Source of the DNA: Haladaptatus halobius
Lineage (GTDB): Archaea; Halobacteriota; Halobacteria; Halobacteriales; Haladaptataceae
Reading direction: 5' to 3'
NCBI RefSeq assembly: GCF_020618475.1
Contig: NZ_CP085338.1
Span: 429,416-493,415, forward strand
DNA: 64,000 nucleotides
The position numbers were made by a program, and so were the translations under genes. Shown piece by piece: positions 23,882-32,696 of the stretch. The notes below the pieces were generated by a model. That model searched no databases. It was not told the origin of the DNA and saw only the letters and a list, made by a program, of their open reading frames with translations. Numbering within the stretch: the stretch's first letter is position 1; the number at the start of each line of letters is the position of its first letter.

Positions 23882-24427
23882 ATGAGTACCCAAGAAATCG
23901 TCCGTCAGAAAGCCGGTACCGTTGAAGAAAACCCTGTTCGTCTTGACAAGGACAAGGCAGAGCAGGTCATCGACGCGCTGAACACGGATCTGGCCGATGC
24001 TTATGTGCTATACCACCAACTTCACAAGCATCACTGGAATGTTGCAGGTGCCGAGCACCTTGATGTTCACGTGTTCCTCCAGGAAGCGTACGAGGATGTC
24101 GAAGAGGCGGCTGATGAAATCGCCGAGCGCGTGCAGGCTCTCGGTGGGGTTCCCCACGCAAGTATGACTGCCCTTGCCGATGCCGCGACGGTCGAATCCG
24201 AAGACGAGGATGTCTATGACATCCGCACCTCATTTGAGCATGATCTCGAAATGTACGGTGATATCATCGAGAGCTACCGCGAGCACATCGAACTCGTCGA
24301 TGGGCTCGGTGACTTTGCCACGGGTGAAATGCTTCGCGAGCAGCTCGAAGATCTCGAGGAGCATGCGCACGTCATCGATCACTACCTTGAGGACGACACC
24401 CTGGTGCTTGAGTCGGCAACTCACTAA
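23882..24427 (+). CDS. dps: Dps-family ferritin (DpsA)
   Basis: The 181-residue protein has the Dps signature HKHHWNVAGAEHLDVHVFLQ followed by EAADEIAERVQALGG, which provide the inter-subunit ferroxidase ligands (His, Asp/Glu). The helices that follow (FEHDLEMYGDIIESYREHI, and HAHVIDHYLEDD near the C-terminus) complete the four-helix bundle of a 12-mer cage. Dps oxidises Fe(II) with H2O2 and stores it, and so protects DNA. ATG 23882 fits the known start and the TATA spacing; a longer frame from 23804 would run into the promoter. It lies next to the iron uptake operon and the ferritin-like/DtxR pair. Confidence 0.9.
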   Translation: MSTQEIVRQKAGTVEENPVRLDKDKAEQVIDALNTDLADAYVLYHQLHKHHWNVAGAEHLDVHVFLQEAYEDVEEAADEIAERVQALGGVPHASMTALADAATVESEDEDVYDIRTSFEHDLEMYGDIIESYREHIELVDGLGDFATGEMLREQLEDLEEHAHVIDHYLEDDTLVLESATH

Positions 24428-24496
24428 TTGTGTTGCCAACATCCGAAGGTGGAAATACATCTTTTGGTAATCAATTGGAATAGATGAATTAGGAAA

Positions 24497-24815
24497 TTGT
24501 GAACTACCCCGCCATTGAGGGTGGGGCTTCCTGCTTCTACGACACGCTTTTTTATGGCGGTGTGTTGCACAGGGAGCGCAGTCTCCACAGGCGTTCGGTT
24601 TGGACCGTCCCTTTCCTACCGGTTTGACGGTCCTGCTGGCGAGACTGGTGGACTGTGCATCCGTGTTCTTGGATTTGAACGCAGAACAACGCGCCGACCG
24701 TCTTACTACGACGTTCAAATACAGCAGTAGGAAGGCTTTGGCGTTCGGTGAAAGTAACTCAAAGACGGCGCTGTATCTCCGCCCTAACGGGCGAGGTTTT
24801 AGCGCCTGCATTAAA
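24497..24815 (-). mobile_element. tnpB right-end remnant with a second hairpin end
   Basis: On the minus strand the sequence ends like the complete element at 32543-34103: PNACGDCAPC-type coding residue, then GAAGCAGGAAGCCCCACCCTC and GGCGGGGTAGTTCAC. The other edge has CTCCGCCCTAACGGGCGAGG (about 24778-24797) plus TTTTAGCGCCTGCA, which also occurs at 63880-63893 and, inverted, at 61863. The body of tnpB is deleted, leaving about 320 bases. Bases 24816-25090 hold no gene. Confidence 0.6.
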
Positions 24816-25089
24816 CATAACTGTATTTCAGCTGTCTTAAAGAGTTACCACTTGATGAGAAGATGAGCACAGGCATGTGCGTGACTATCCCGACAATTTG
24901 AGAGAACGAGTCAGTGCAATCGTATCTTGCAAATGCTCTATGGCACGGATTCGATCTCGATCGACTACATATTATTATCATGACTACTTCCACGACTGAA
25001 TCCGTGAAACTCCCTTATCTCATTGACTGCGAGGGATAGAGTCAAGGTTCATGTATTGTTCATTGAGTATATAGAATTACATGATGGAA

Positions 25090-25117
25090 GGATAATAAGA
25101 GAATTAGGTGAGCCTAA
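25090..25117 (+). promoter_or_regulatory. fbp operon promoter with DtxR-type iron box
   Basis: TTAGGTGAGCCTAA (25104-25117) is a near-perfect palindrome of DtxR/SirR type. A TATA-like GGATAATAAGA lies just upstream (about 25090-25100), so the box covers the probable transcription start, where metal-bound repressor would block initiation. The start codon 25162 is preceded by GGTGGAGGAG, a good Shine-Dalgarno box. Confidence 0.65.
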
Positions 25118-25161
25118 ACTATTATGGTTTCGGGTAGCCTACAGAGGTGGAGGAGAAATAA

Positions 25162-26346
25162 ATGACTCATAAGAGGGCCGAAACTGGTGATCAGCAGGGT
25201 ACCAGCCGTCGAACGTTCCTCCAATCGTATGCTGTCGGTGGATTTGTCTCTGGGATGCATCGCCCGTGGAGTGTTCAGGAAACTAAACCGACAGCAAATG
25301 ATTGTAAATATCTCGATAGAGTTCGTACTGAAACGTTTCAGGGCTCCGGAGCACAAATCAGAGATCGACCACCGCTTCGGGGAACCTGTATCGAAGCCCT
25401 ACCGGATCTCTCTGGAGAACTCACGATTTATCTTGGTGGAGGCGAGGGCGGAATATATATGAATTTGATGAATCTATTTGAAGATATTTATCCAGAGTTT
25501 ACAGCTCGTATTCGCCTTGCGCCGTCACCGCAACTCGCAAACACCATCATCGAAGAGACAAGAGGTGGGGCTAGCCCAGCAGATGTGTTCTGGGCAGTCG
25601 ATGCAGGCTCCTTGGATGTCGTCGCCAATGCCGACGCGACCAGTACGCTTCCGAAAGAAGTGGTCAACACCGTCCCAAAGACATTTCATCCGAACAACCA
25701 GTGGGTCGGTATCGCCGGTCGTGCACGGAGCATTCCGTACAATACGGAACGATTCTCTGAAGCGGATATCCCGACCGATATTTTCGCGTTCCCCAGAGCG
25801 GAGCGCTTCACGGGTGTTATGGGCTGGGCGCCAACGTACGAGGCGTTCCAAGCGTTTGTCACGGCGATGCGTGTACTAAATGGGGAGCAGAAAACGAAGC
25901 AATGGCTCAGAGGGATGCTTGATCAAGAACCAACTGAGTATCCCGACGAGTTCCTCGTCTCGAATGCAGTCGCTGATGGCGAAATTGATGCCGGATTCGC
26001 GAACCACTACTACGCCCTTCGCGTCAAAGCCGCGCGTCCGAAGGCTCCGATTGAGCTCGCATTTACGAAAAACGATGCTGGCGCACTGATCAACGTTGCC
26101 GGTGCAGAGGTCATTCGAGGGACGAGAAAGAAAGCCTTGGCGGTGGCGTTTATCCGCCACCTCCTCTCGGTCGAGGCGCAAGAATACTTCACCACTCGGG
26201 CGTTCGACTACCCGATGATTCCGGGCGTCCCGCCCGTCGGTGGTCTCCCCCGAATTAACGAATTAAATCCACCGAACATCGACCTCATGAAGCTTTCAGA
26301 CCTGCAGCCAACACTCGCGCTGATGCGGGAGGTTGGCGTACTCTGA
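25162..26346 (+). CDS. Ferric-iron ABC transporter substrate-binding protein (FbpA-like), Tat-exported
   Basis: The 394-residue protein begins with a Tat signal (TSRRTFLQSYAVGGFVSG, residues about 14-31) and then reads GELTIYLGGGEGGIYMNLMN, FTARIRLAPSPQLANTIIEE and SPADVFWAVDAGSL. These are the first lobe of the bacterial-type ferric-binding fold. The second lobe carries NHYYALRVKAARP, with tyrosines suited to Fe(III) contact. It binds iron at the outside of the membrane for the permease encoded 12 bases downstream. An iron box lies in the promoter, so repression under iron is likely. A lipobox is not obvious after the signal. Confidence 0.85.
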   Translation: MTHKRAETGDQQGTSRRTFLQSYAVGGFVSGMHRPWSVQETKPTANDCKYLDRVRTETFQGSGAQIRDRPPLRGTCIEALPDLSGELTIYLGGGEGGIYMNLMNLFEDIYPEFTARIRLAPSPQLANTIIEETRGGASPADVFWAVDAGSLDVVANADATSTLPKEVVNTVPKTFHPNNQWVGIAGRARSIPYNTERFSEADIPTDIFAFPRAERFTGVMGWAPTYEAFQAFVTAMRVLNGEQKTKQWLRGMLDQEPTEYPDEFLVSNAVADGEIDAGFANHYYALRVKAARPKAPIELAFTKNDAGALINVAGAEVIRGTRKKALAVAFIRHLLSVEAQEYFTTRAFDYPMIPGVPPVGGLPRINELNPPNIDLMKLSDLQPTLALMREVGVL

Positions 26347-26358
26347 TACCAATTCGAC

Positions 26359-27993
26359 ATGATGATACGTTATGATCTAAAATGGATTACTACACGCATT
26401 ACAGGCGGAGAGATTGACCGACGACCTCCGCTTGGGTTGACGTTGTTAAGCGGCGCCATCGCCGCGACTGTCCTCTCCCCAATTGTCTGGCTCCTCCTTC
26501 GGGCGCTCAATATGGGTATTGAGCGCGCTGTCGAACTGCTCGTTCATCCATCAACGATTCATGTACTCCTCAACAGCATCGCACTCGTCATTGCGGTCAC
26601 CACCACTTCAGTTCTCCTTGGCGTTCCTCTTGCTGTGTTGACCGTGCAGACATCGCTTCCGTTCCGACGAATTTTGACGGTACTCATTGCACTCCCACTC
26701 GTCATCCCAAGTTATATCGGCGCCTTCGCCTATGTCTCGGCGTTTGGCCCACGAGGTGACCTCGCAGACGTTCTCTCCCCACTCGGTATCGAGGAAATCC
26801 CAGCAATATACGGTTTTGGCGGCGCGGTTCTGGTTCTCACATTGTACGTCTATCCGTACGTGTTTCTCACTACGCGTGCAGCATTACTATCCTTCGACAT
26901 GACGCTTTTCGACGCAGCTCGCACGCTGAACCAGACACCATGGGGCGCCTTCAGACGAATTACCGTCCCCCAAATCACACCGGGTATAGCCGCCGGTGCA
27001 CTTTTAGTCGCTCTCTACACCCTCTCGGATTTTGGTACACCCGCGATCATGCACGCAGATGTCTTCACAAGCGTAATTTATGTTGAGTACAACACCTTTG
27101 CTCGCGATGCGGCTGCCTTGCTCTCGCTACAGTTACTGGCACTAACAGCACTTATCCTCGCAATCGAGTCACGAATCCAACCGAGGAATCGCACAGCTTA
27201 CGTCAGCCGTGGTGTCCGTGGAATGAGCGAGATATCCCTCGGAAGTTGGACAGCGCCAGCACTCATGCTGTGTTCGACTGTTGCCTTGTTGACAATCGGT
27301 ATCCCACTTGGCATTCTATTTGTGTGGTTCCTCCGCACTGCCTTTGGAAATGGCGGTATTGGTAGTGGTTTTGCATTTCAGTGGGCCTACGGCTGGAACT
27401 CGGTCTACGTTTCTGGCCTCGCTGCAGTCGTCGCCATCGTTCTAGCGATACCTGTTGCCTACCTATCAGCACGTTCGCAGTCGCGCATTGCGACAGTGTT
27501 CGATCGGGCAACCTACGTTGGCTATGCCGTACCGGGAATCGTCCTCGGCCTGTCGTTGGTATACTTTGGGGTGACCTATGCACCGACGTTCTATCAAACT
27601 CTGCCGCTCTTGATCTTTGCATATGTTGTCCGGTTCCTCCCACAAGCCGTGGGTACAACACATTCATCCGTGTTACAGGTTGACCCAACGCTCGTCGAAG
27701 CCGCCCGCACTTTGGGACATACATCGACGAGTGCATTTCGGCGAGTGACACTGCCACTGATCGCGCCGGGCGTCATCGCGGGCGCAGCACTCGTGTTCCT
27801 CACGACGATGAAAGAACTTCCAGCGACGCTCCTTCTCCACCCAACAGGGTTTGACACGCTCGTGACGTATATCTGGCTCGTTCAGAGCGCTGGCTACTAT
27901 GACCAAGCCGCACTTCCGGCGCTTGTGCTTGTCGGCGTTTCTGGGCTCACGATGCTCATTATCCTCACGCAGGAGGCTACCGATGTCGAATAA
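26359..27993 (+). CDS. Ferric-iron ABC transporter permease (FbpB-like)
   Basis: The 544-residue permease is a fusion of two binding-protein-dependent modules with about 12 membrane segments. Each half has the EAA loop that contacts the ATPase: DAARTLNQTPWGAFRRITVP near residue 195 and EAARTLGHTSTSAFRRVTLP near 450. This two-module arrangement is typical of FbpB/SfuB-type ferric permeases. It follows the binding-protein gene by 12 bases and overlaps the ATPase gene by 11. It carries Fe(III) across the cytoplasmic membrane. Confidence 0.88.
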   Translation: MMIRYDLKWITTRITGGEIDRRPPLGLTLLSGAIAATVLSPIVWLLLRALNMGIERAVELLVHPSTIHVLLNSIALVIAVTTTSVLLGVPLAVLTVQTSLPFRRILTVLIALPLVIPSYIGAFAYVSAFGPRGDLADVLSPLGIEEIPAIYGFGGAVLVLTLYVYPYVFLTTRAALLSFDMTLFDAARTLNQTPWGAFRRITVPQITPGIAAGALLVALYTLSDFGTPAIMHADVFTSVIYVEYNTFARDAAALLSLQLLALTALILAIESRIQPRNRTAYVSRGVRGMSEISLGSWTAPALMLCSTVALLTIGIPLGILFVWFLRTAFGNGGIGSGFAFQWAYGWNSVYVSGLAAVVAIVLAIPVAYLSARSQSRIATVFDRATYVGYAVPGIVLGLSLVYFGVTYAPTFYQTLPLLIFAYVVRFLPQAVGTTHSSVLQVDPTLVEAARTLGHTSTSAFRRVTLPLIAPGVIAGAALVFLTTMKELPATLLLHPTGFDTLVTYIWLVQSAGYYDQAALPALVLVGVSGLTMLIILTQEATDVE

Positions 27994-29119
27994 TGACCAC
28001 AGGAATAGCGAAAGCGCTGATATGCCGAGCACTCACATCTCGGAAGACGATCCAACTCGGTCACCGATACTTCGCCTCCACGAAATAACTAAAATGTACG
28101 GTGAGGAGATGGCCGTCAAGGATCTCTCACTATCGGTTTACAAAGGGGAAGTACTCACGCTGCTCGGGCCATCAGGGTGTGGAAAAACGACGACGCTGCG
28201 TCTCCTGGCCGGTCTGGATCGTCCGACGAGCGGTACTATCGATCTTGGCGAGACATGCATCGCTAGCGATGAGACGTTCGTCTCGGCCGAAAAGCGCGAT
28301 ATTGGTCTCGTCTTTCAAGATTTTGCTCTCTTTCCCCATCTGACTATCGCTGAGAACATCGCCTTCGGACTAAGTAATTTGGTCACCGATGAGAAGGAAC
28401 GACGCGTCAACGAATTACTCGATCTCATTGACTTACCTGGATTCCGCGACCGAATGCCAGATCAACTTTCGGGCGGCCAACAACAGCGCGTTGCCCTTGC
28501 ACGGGCACTTGCACCTAAGCCGTCAATTCTGTTGCTCGACGAACCATTCTCGAATTTGGATGTTCGCCTTCGTATCGAGATGCGCGAAGAGATTCGTCGC
28601 ATCTTGAAAACAGCCGGCGTCACCGCTATTTCAGTCACGCACGACCAAGAAGAAGCGCTCTCCATCGGTGACCGCGTCGCCGTGATGAACGACGGCCATG
28701 TCGAACAAGTCGATCGGCCTGAAGTGGTGTTTCAGCACCCTCAATCGCGATTTATAGCCGAATTCCTCGGCCAAGCTAACTTCCTGTCAGGACGCATTTA
28801 CGACACGCATATTGAAACTGGAATTGGAGTACTCGAGACCAACTGCATTGACGGATATCGAAACGAGGAGATCGATATACTTGTTCGTCCTGATGACCTC
28901 CGGGCGGTACCGACCACCCAAGATGATTCTAACGGGTATGTCATCCACCGGCAGTACAGTGGCAGCTCGTTCATTTACCGAATACGACTTACGAACGGCA
29001 ATGTAGTTCATTGTTTGCACAATCACACTGAACGGCATGAAATCAACACACCGGTTCGCGTTGATCTCATCGCCAACCACACACTTACTGCCTTCCCACA
29101 GCTTGAGAAAACGGCATGA
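27983..29119 (+). CDS. Ferric-iron ABC transporter ATP-binding protein (FbpC-like)
   Basis: The 378-residue ATPase has Walker A GPSGCGKTT, the Q-loop DFALFPHL, the signature LSGGQQQRVALARAL, Walker B ILLLDEPFSNLD and the H-loop SVTHDQEEAL. A C-terminal TOBE/OB-like domain (about 260-378) with IDILVRPDDL follows, as in MalK/FbpC proteins, and may have a regulatory role. ATG 27983 overlaps the permease stop by 11 bases, which fits translational coupling. A frame open from 27899 would add unrelated residues. It powers the permease at 26359. Confidence 0.9.
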   Translation: MSNNDHRNSESADMPSTHISEDDPTRSPILRLHEITKMYGEEMAVKDLSLSVYKGEVLTLLGPSGCGKTTTLRLLAGLDRPTSGTIDLGETCIASDETFVSAEKRDIGLVFQDFALFPHLTIAENIAFGLSNLVTDEKERRVNELLDLIDLPGFRDRMPDQLSGGQQQRVALARALAPKPSILLLDEPFSNLDVRLRIEMREEIRRILKTAGVTAISVTHDQEEALSIGDRVAVMNDGHVEQVDRPEVVFQHPQSRFIAEFLGQANFLSGRIYDTHIETGIGVLETNCIDGYRNEEIDILVRPDDLRAVPTTQDDSNGYVIHRQYSGSSFIYRIRLTNGNVVHCLHNHTERHEINTPVRVDLIANHTLTAFPQLEKTA

Positions 29120-29183
29120 GAGATTTTTGGGCGATGTTCGCTATCACCTGTAGAAATCGACAACTGAGTCTGCCGACAGAAGA

Positions 29184-29351
29184 TTAGGGCCACGAGTCGA
29201 CGGCGTTGTCAGCCGCAATCCACCCATCGGTGTTTCCGTCTTCGAGAAAGACGACTCGACCGGGACGGCTTTCAAGGGCGGTAACCTCGGTCTGGAGAGC
29301 AGGTGGTTGATCCGATGTCGTGTCGCGTTCCGATCGGGAACTGGTAGGCAT
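29184..29351 (-). CDS. 55-residue protein of unknown function under an iron box
   Basis: From ATG 29351 the minus strand encodes MPTSSRSERDTTSDQ, then LQTEVTALESRPGRVVFLED and GWIAADNAVDSWP, then TAA. It has a disordered start and one compact beta-rich end with two Trp. Small proteins of this style are common in haloarchaea, but I cannot name the function. A perfect DtxR-type palindrome starts 8 bases upstream of the ATG, so its synthesis should follow iron supply. The fbp operon ends 64 bases away on the other strand. Confidence 0.6.
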   Translation of the reverse strand: MPTSSRSERDTTSDQPPALQTEVTALESRPGRVVFLEDGNTDGWIAADNAVDSWP

Positions 29352-29359
29352 CACCGGAA

Positions 29360-29385
29360 TTAGGTAGACCTAAATTAAAAAGGTT
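29360..29385 (-). promoter_or_regulatory. DtxR-type iron box and TATA of the 55-residue protein gene
   Basis: TTAGGTAGACCTAA (29360-29373) is a near-perfect palindrome and matches the fbp box. The minus strand just before it holds CCTTTTTAATTTA, a TATA-like element about 25-30 bases before ATG 29351. The mRNA is therefore probably leaderless, and the box lies between TATA and the start. Confidence 0.6.
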
Positions 29386-29568
29386 TTGGACAGCGTTAAC
29401 AAAACTGGTCACGCGTTAGCCGAGTCACGGGCATTGTCTGCTCGTGGGAGTCCCATTCTCAGCATCGATATCCCTGGCGTCGGTCTCGTTATCGAAAATG
29501 GCAAGTTACAGAATCATACTATCACTCGACCCGCGCCGCAAGACGTGGGTAAGCGTTCGAAATCCAGA

Positions 29569-29952
29569 TCACGAATCGTTCGCGGACGCGATATCGCCAT
29601 TCAAGGGAAGGGTTGCGGCGAGACGTTTGGCGACAACAGGACTGATGTTCTCTGCTAACTTTCTCGCTTCGTCCTCGTAGTCGTCGAGCTCGAGGACATC
29701 GCGGAAGAATTGTAAGAGTAAGATATAGGTTTCGTATAGCTCTTCGGCGGTTTCACGGCCGTCGGTTGTGAGCGTTGCGCCTTTGTACGGTTCGTAAGTG
29801 ACGAGACCTCTATCTTCGAGGCGCTGGAGCATCTCAGTCGTGGCGGCGGCGGATCGATCTACCGTTTCGGCAATTTCACCCGGTGCAATCGGTGCTGGAT
29901 TTCCCCGTTCGGCGACGCAGAGGGCGAGGAGGTATTGAGCGGCCCCAGTCAT
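29569..29952 (-). CDS. DtxR-family metal-dependent regulator, second copy
   Basis: The 127-residue protein has the winged helix GAAQYLLALCVAERGNPAPI, then ETVDRSAAATTEMLQRLEDR as recognition helix and the wing TYEPYKGATLTTDG. The metal/dimer domain reads ELYETYILLLQFFRDVLELD. It is shorter than the copy at 22743 and lacks the Cys tail. It lies next to the fbp operon and the 55-residue protein gene, so it may serve as their repressor, with the other copy controlling storage. Start: ATG 29952; GTG/ATG choices upstream are out of frame. Confidence 0.8.
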   Translation of the reverse strand: MTGAAQYLLALCVAERGNPAPIAPGEIAETVDRSAAATTEMLQRLEDRGLVTYEPYKGATLTTDGRETAEELYETYILLLQFFRDVLELDDYEDEARKLAENISPVVAKRLAATLPLNGDIASANDS

Positions 29953-30077
29953 CGGTCAACGAAACAGGAGTTGAGTGAATTCTGATTGGACGGAGTTTTG
30001 AGTGTTTGCTGTTGGGCGAATCGGGGAATTTCTTTGGTCAGTGACCAGCAGCGTCGAAGAGAGACGGCTCCCATCCG

Positions 30078-30263
30078 CTACTCCTCCTGTGACCCACAGT
30101 CAACGCGGTGGTCAGCTCTATTCGATGCTGCCCGTAAGTCGGATTCTGGTTCGTCAGTGGCGTCCCCATCCTCAACTTCATCATCTTCCTCGTTTTCACC
30201 AAAGAACGCGAGGTAAAGTTGGCCCCACAATCGAGCGCGTGTGCGACGGAGTCCTCGTTTCAT
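30078..30263 (-). CDS. Possible small Arg-rich/acidic protein
   Basis: The 61-residue frame MKRGLRRTRARLWGQLYLAF and then a strongly acidic tail (EDDEVEDGDATDEPE) has haloarchaeal composition. It begins 7 bases after the stop of the gene at 30271, as a fourth operon member would. No family is known to me, and a chance frame cannot be excluded. Confidence 0.35.
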   Translation of the reverse strand: MKRGLRRTRARLWGQLYLAFFGENEEDDEVEDGDATDEPESDLRAASNRADHRVDCGSQEE

Positions 30264-30270
30264 CGTCTAA

Positions 30271-31059
30271 TCACGCCCTCCGGACTAGATGATTCCGAAC
30301 TGCTCGTTGACATCGCTTGCACGTTGCATTAAGACGGGCGACCGTCACTAGAACTGGGTGATCGACTGGAAAATCCTCATAGAGGTACGGGAGGAGACTT
30401 TGGTGCCGAATGCCAGCTTCGACATTCTGGCTCGTGGTCGACTGAAGGAACTCCTGGCGCTGCTGGGCGAGTTCCTCACAGCGGGTACGATGGTTCGCAA
30501 GCGTCTCGTGTCGCTGTTGCAGCGACTCGAAGTCGAGTGCGGTCAGCGGTGTCTCATTTGCGTTGGCTATCCACGCGATGATATCGTCGACGGTTTCACT
30601 GACGGCTTTGAGATGCGTCTTTTCTCGCGCGAGTGCTTCACGTAACACCTCTGTTTCGGTTTGTCGAGCGGTGGCCTCCGTGATGATCGCTTGCTTTAGC
30701 GCAGTGGAGAACGATGTCTCGGACGTCGGCGCCAGTGCAAGTGCAATCGAGTCCGTGAGTTCGTTTTGGATGGTTGTTAACAAGGATTCAGACGCATCTA
30801 TATCTGCGACGCTATGCGGGCGGATTGTTTCGGCGAAAGCGGTACGAACCGCACGAGAGCGATCGTCGGTCGATGTCTCGGTATGGGTTCGTGTACCAGC
30901 AGCAGCTGTGATCCCGGATGTGGACGACGGTGTTGGATCTGTCGGGAAATCCGATACTCGGTCGATGAACATCCCGAACGCCTCGAGCTTCGCATCGACG
31001 GCTTCTTGTTCGGCCTGTGCACGCGTTCGAGCGTGATCGATGTAGGTTTCGACTGGCAT
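30271..31059 (-). CDS. Helical protein of unknown function (second large gene of the iron-box operon)
   Basis: The protein has 262 residues from ATG 31059; the same frame is open further upstream, but there it overlaps the neighbouring gene. It is mostly helical: YIDHARTRAQAEQEAVDAKL, then a Thr/Ser-rich linker, RTAFAETIRPHSVADIDASE, a long coiled coil ETEVLREALAREKTHLKAVS, and SLLPYLYEDFPVDHPVLVTV before two Cys (CKRC). I recognise it only as a haloarchaea-specific family without known function. It follows the gene at 31061 by 1 base, so both are one transcription unit. Confidence 0.65.
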   Translation of the reverse strand: MPVETYIDHARTRAQAEQEAVDAKLEAFGMFIDRVSDFPTDPTPSSTSGITAAAGTRTHTETSTDDRSRAVRTAFAETIRPHSVADIDASESLLTTIQNELTDSIALALAPTSETSFSTALKQAIITEATARQTETEVLREALAREKTHLKAVSETVDDIIAWIANANETPLTALDFESLQQRHETLANHRTRCEELAQQRQEFLQSTTSQNVEAGIRHQSLLPYLYEDFPVDHPVLVTVARLNATCKRCQRAVRNHLVRRA

Positions 31060-31060
31060 C

Positions 31061-31981
31061 CTACACCTCCGAGTGGATGGGGGCACTAGCGAGTCCGTTT
31101 GGTTCAGCTTCCCTTGCGAGAACAAGGGTGACTTTCCAGTCTCCTCCGTTGTCGACGACCTGCAGCGAGGATGGAGGCCAGTCGGGCTGCCGACGATAGA
31201 GATCGAGCACAACTGGGAGAACAGGAAGCCGTCCCTGCTGTGGGGAGAGCGCGTACTCTGATATCTTAACGACAACTGATCGGGTACCGGCGTCGAGATC
31301 GATCGACCACGGTGACCGTGTGTAGCCCCCGACCAACCCGCGTTCCTGCAGCAGCGTGAGGGTCGCCGTGAGCGGGTTCTCGGTGGCCTCGGGAGCGGTC
31401 AATCGAGTCGAGGCATGGGCGAGGATGTCGGCTTGTTCGGTGGGTGTTAACCTCGTGTCAAGTTCTGTCGACATGTTTTCGAGGAGACATAGACAGAGGA
31501 GATCAGGGTTAGCAATGGTTTCCGCTAAATCAAAGTACGCACCCATGACTGCTGTTTCGACGGCGTCGTAGCCGGCATCTGAGAGTGTCTCGAAGACAGC
31601 TGCAGTGACACGATGACAGAATTCGACGAGGTCTTGCTGTGCTGAATCGCGAACTGTGGTGTCGAGGACGGGCTCCGTAAGCGTCCAGTCGTTATCGTCT
31701 CGAGAGTGGTTCATCGGCCGACTATTCGATGTGAGTGGGCCGGTGTCTTGGCAGACAATCACGTCGTAGTGCGGGAGCTGTGGGTCGTACCGACGGAGTA
31801 CTGCACGGTACTGTTCGGTCGCCCGGGCGGCGCTCTGGGCGGTCGTACGTCCGTCGAAGCGTTTTCCGGCCGCTGGAACCGGATGGTCGCCTGTACGGCC
31901 GCAAATGAGGTAGTACTCACCGTCATCGCTAGCAAGCGCCTCGATGTGTTCGCGGATTTCGATGAGTGTTGTACCGACCAT
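31061..31981 (-). CDS. Protein of unknown function, operon with 30271 and 31987
   Basis: The protein has 306 residues from ATG 31981 (a GTG at 31990 would overlap the preceding gene by 4 bases). The N-terminus MVGTTLIEIREHIEALASDD, then EYYLICGRTGDHPVPAAGKR and RATEQYRAVLRRYDPQLPHY, suggests a small alpha/beta domain that binds a substrate. The middle is helical (DTTVRDSAQQDLVEFCHRVT). The C-terminus is a beta domain with the strands SVVVKISEYALSPQQGRLPV. No known active-site motif is seen. It is haloarchaeal in style; function unknown. Confidence 0.65.
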   Translation of the reverse strand: MVGTTLIEIREHIEALASDDGEYYLICGRTGDHPVPAAGKRFDGRTTAQSAARATEQYRAVLRRYDPQLPHYDVIVCQDTGPLTSNSRPMNHSRDDNDWTLTEPVLDTTVRDSAQQDLVEFCHRVTAAVFETLSDAGYDAVETAVMGAYFDLAETIANPDLLCLCLLENMSTELDTRLTPTEQADILAHASTRLTAPEATENPLTATLTLLQERGLVGGYTRSPWSIDLDAGTRSVVVKISEYALSPQQGRLPVLPVVLDLYRRQPDWPPSSLQVVDNGGDWKVTLVLAREAEPNGLASAPIHSEV

Positions 31982-31986
31982 ACGGT

Positions 31987-32256
31987 TCACCTGCGAGCGA
32001 TCCCGATTTCGGGGGAGACATTACACTGTTTTGAGGTTTCCATGAGTCTGTCACCATGAACGTCCAGACGCTTTTCGAGACATACCGTGAGGGACTTCGC
32101 GAAATCGGCATTCTCGTCTGTAGCCTCCCATATATCGGTGCATACAATCTCGATAACCCCTTCCTCGTTGCACGTGTCCATTATGACAGTAACATCCAAA
32201 ATCGGGAACTGGGAGTTGTGATCTGACTGCTTGAATCCGTCGATCTGAAGGCTCAT
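31987..32256 (-). CDS. Small protein of unknown function, first gene of the iron-box operon
   Basis: The 89-residue protein MSLQIDGFKQSDHNSQFPIL continues as strands and one helix (DVTVIMDTCNEEGVIEIVCT, FAKSLTVCLEKRLDVHGDRL). No family is recognised. It is followed by two further genes with gaps of 5 and 1 bases. A perfect 18-base palindrome of iron-box type ends 32 bases upstream, so the operon probably responds to iron. Confidence 0.55.
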   Translation of the reverse strand: MSLQIDGFKQSDHNSQFPILDVTVIMDTCNEEGVIEIVCTDIWEATDENADFAKSLTVCLEKRLDVHGDRLMETSKQCNVSPEIGIARR

Positions 32257-32287
32257 TATCTTAGGATATATTCGCTAGCACTTGAAT

Positions 32288-32305
32288 TTTTAGGCCCGCC
32301 TAAAA
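32288..32305 (-). promoter_or_regulatory. Perfect iron-box palindrome upstream of the three-gene unknown operon
   Basis: TTTTAGGCCCGCCTAAAA (32288-32305) has 8-base arms around CC. It resembles the boxes at 23811, 25104 and 29360 (core TTAGGY...RCCTAA). It lies 32-49 bases before ATG 32256, next to TAAAAATT, which may serve as TATA. Confidence 0.6.
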
Positions 32306-32696
32306 CAGTGTCGAGTCGAAATTCCGTGAACTCTGAGACCAAAATGACAAACCAACCGAACAATCTGACTCATTATTGTCCAACAATGAACAATTTATGA
32401 TCGAATTGTTAGCTAAGCGCCAGACACTCACCTTCCAAGGCAATAATCTCATCGTCATTGTTTTTCTGCCCCTGACGGGTGCGGGGCGTTCTATCATGAG
32501 CGCCTCGATGATTGGTGATTTCGCTAATTACAGGGGGTAATCCCCCTTCCTCAAGGAGCAACGCAGGGAGCGAAGCGACCGAGTAGCGCAGTAGGGAGGG
32601 GATACAGCGCCGTCATCGTCTTACAGACACCTGCTTATTGCTGGTTCACAGGCCTATGCACCGATACGTTTATGTTGAAACAAAGTATAAACACAG

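Noticed and set aside
24230-24811. 193-codon minus-strand frame over dps and the IS remnant
   Set aside because: It joins antisense of dps with the tnpB end; no consistent domain.
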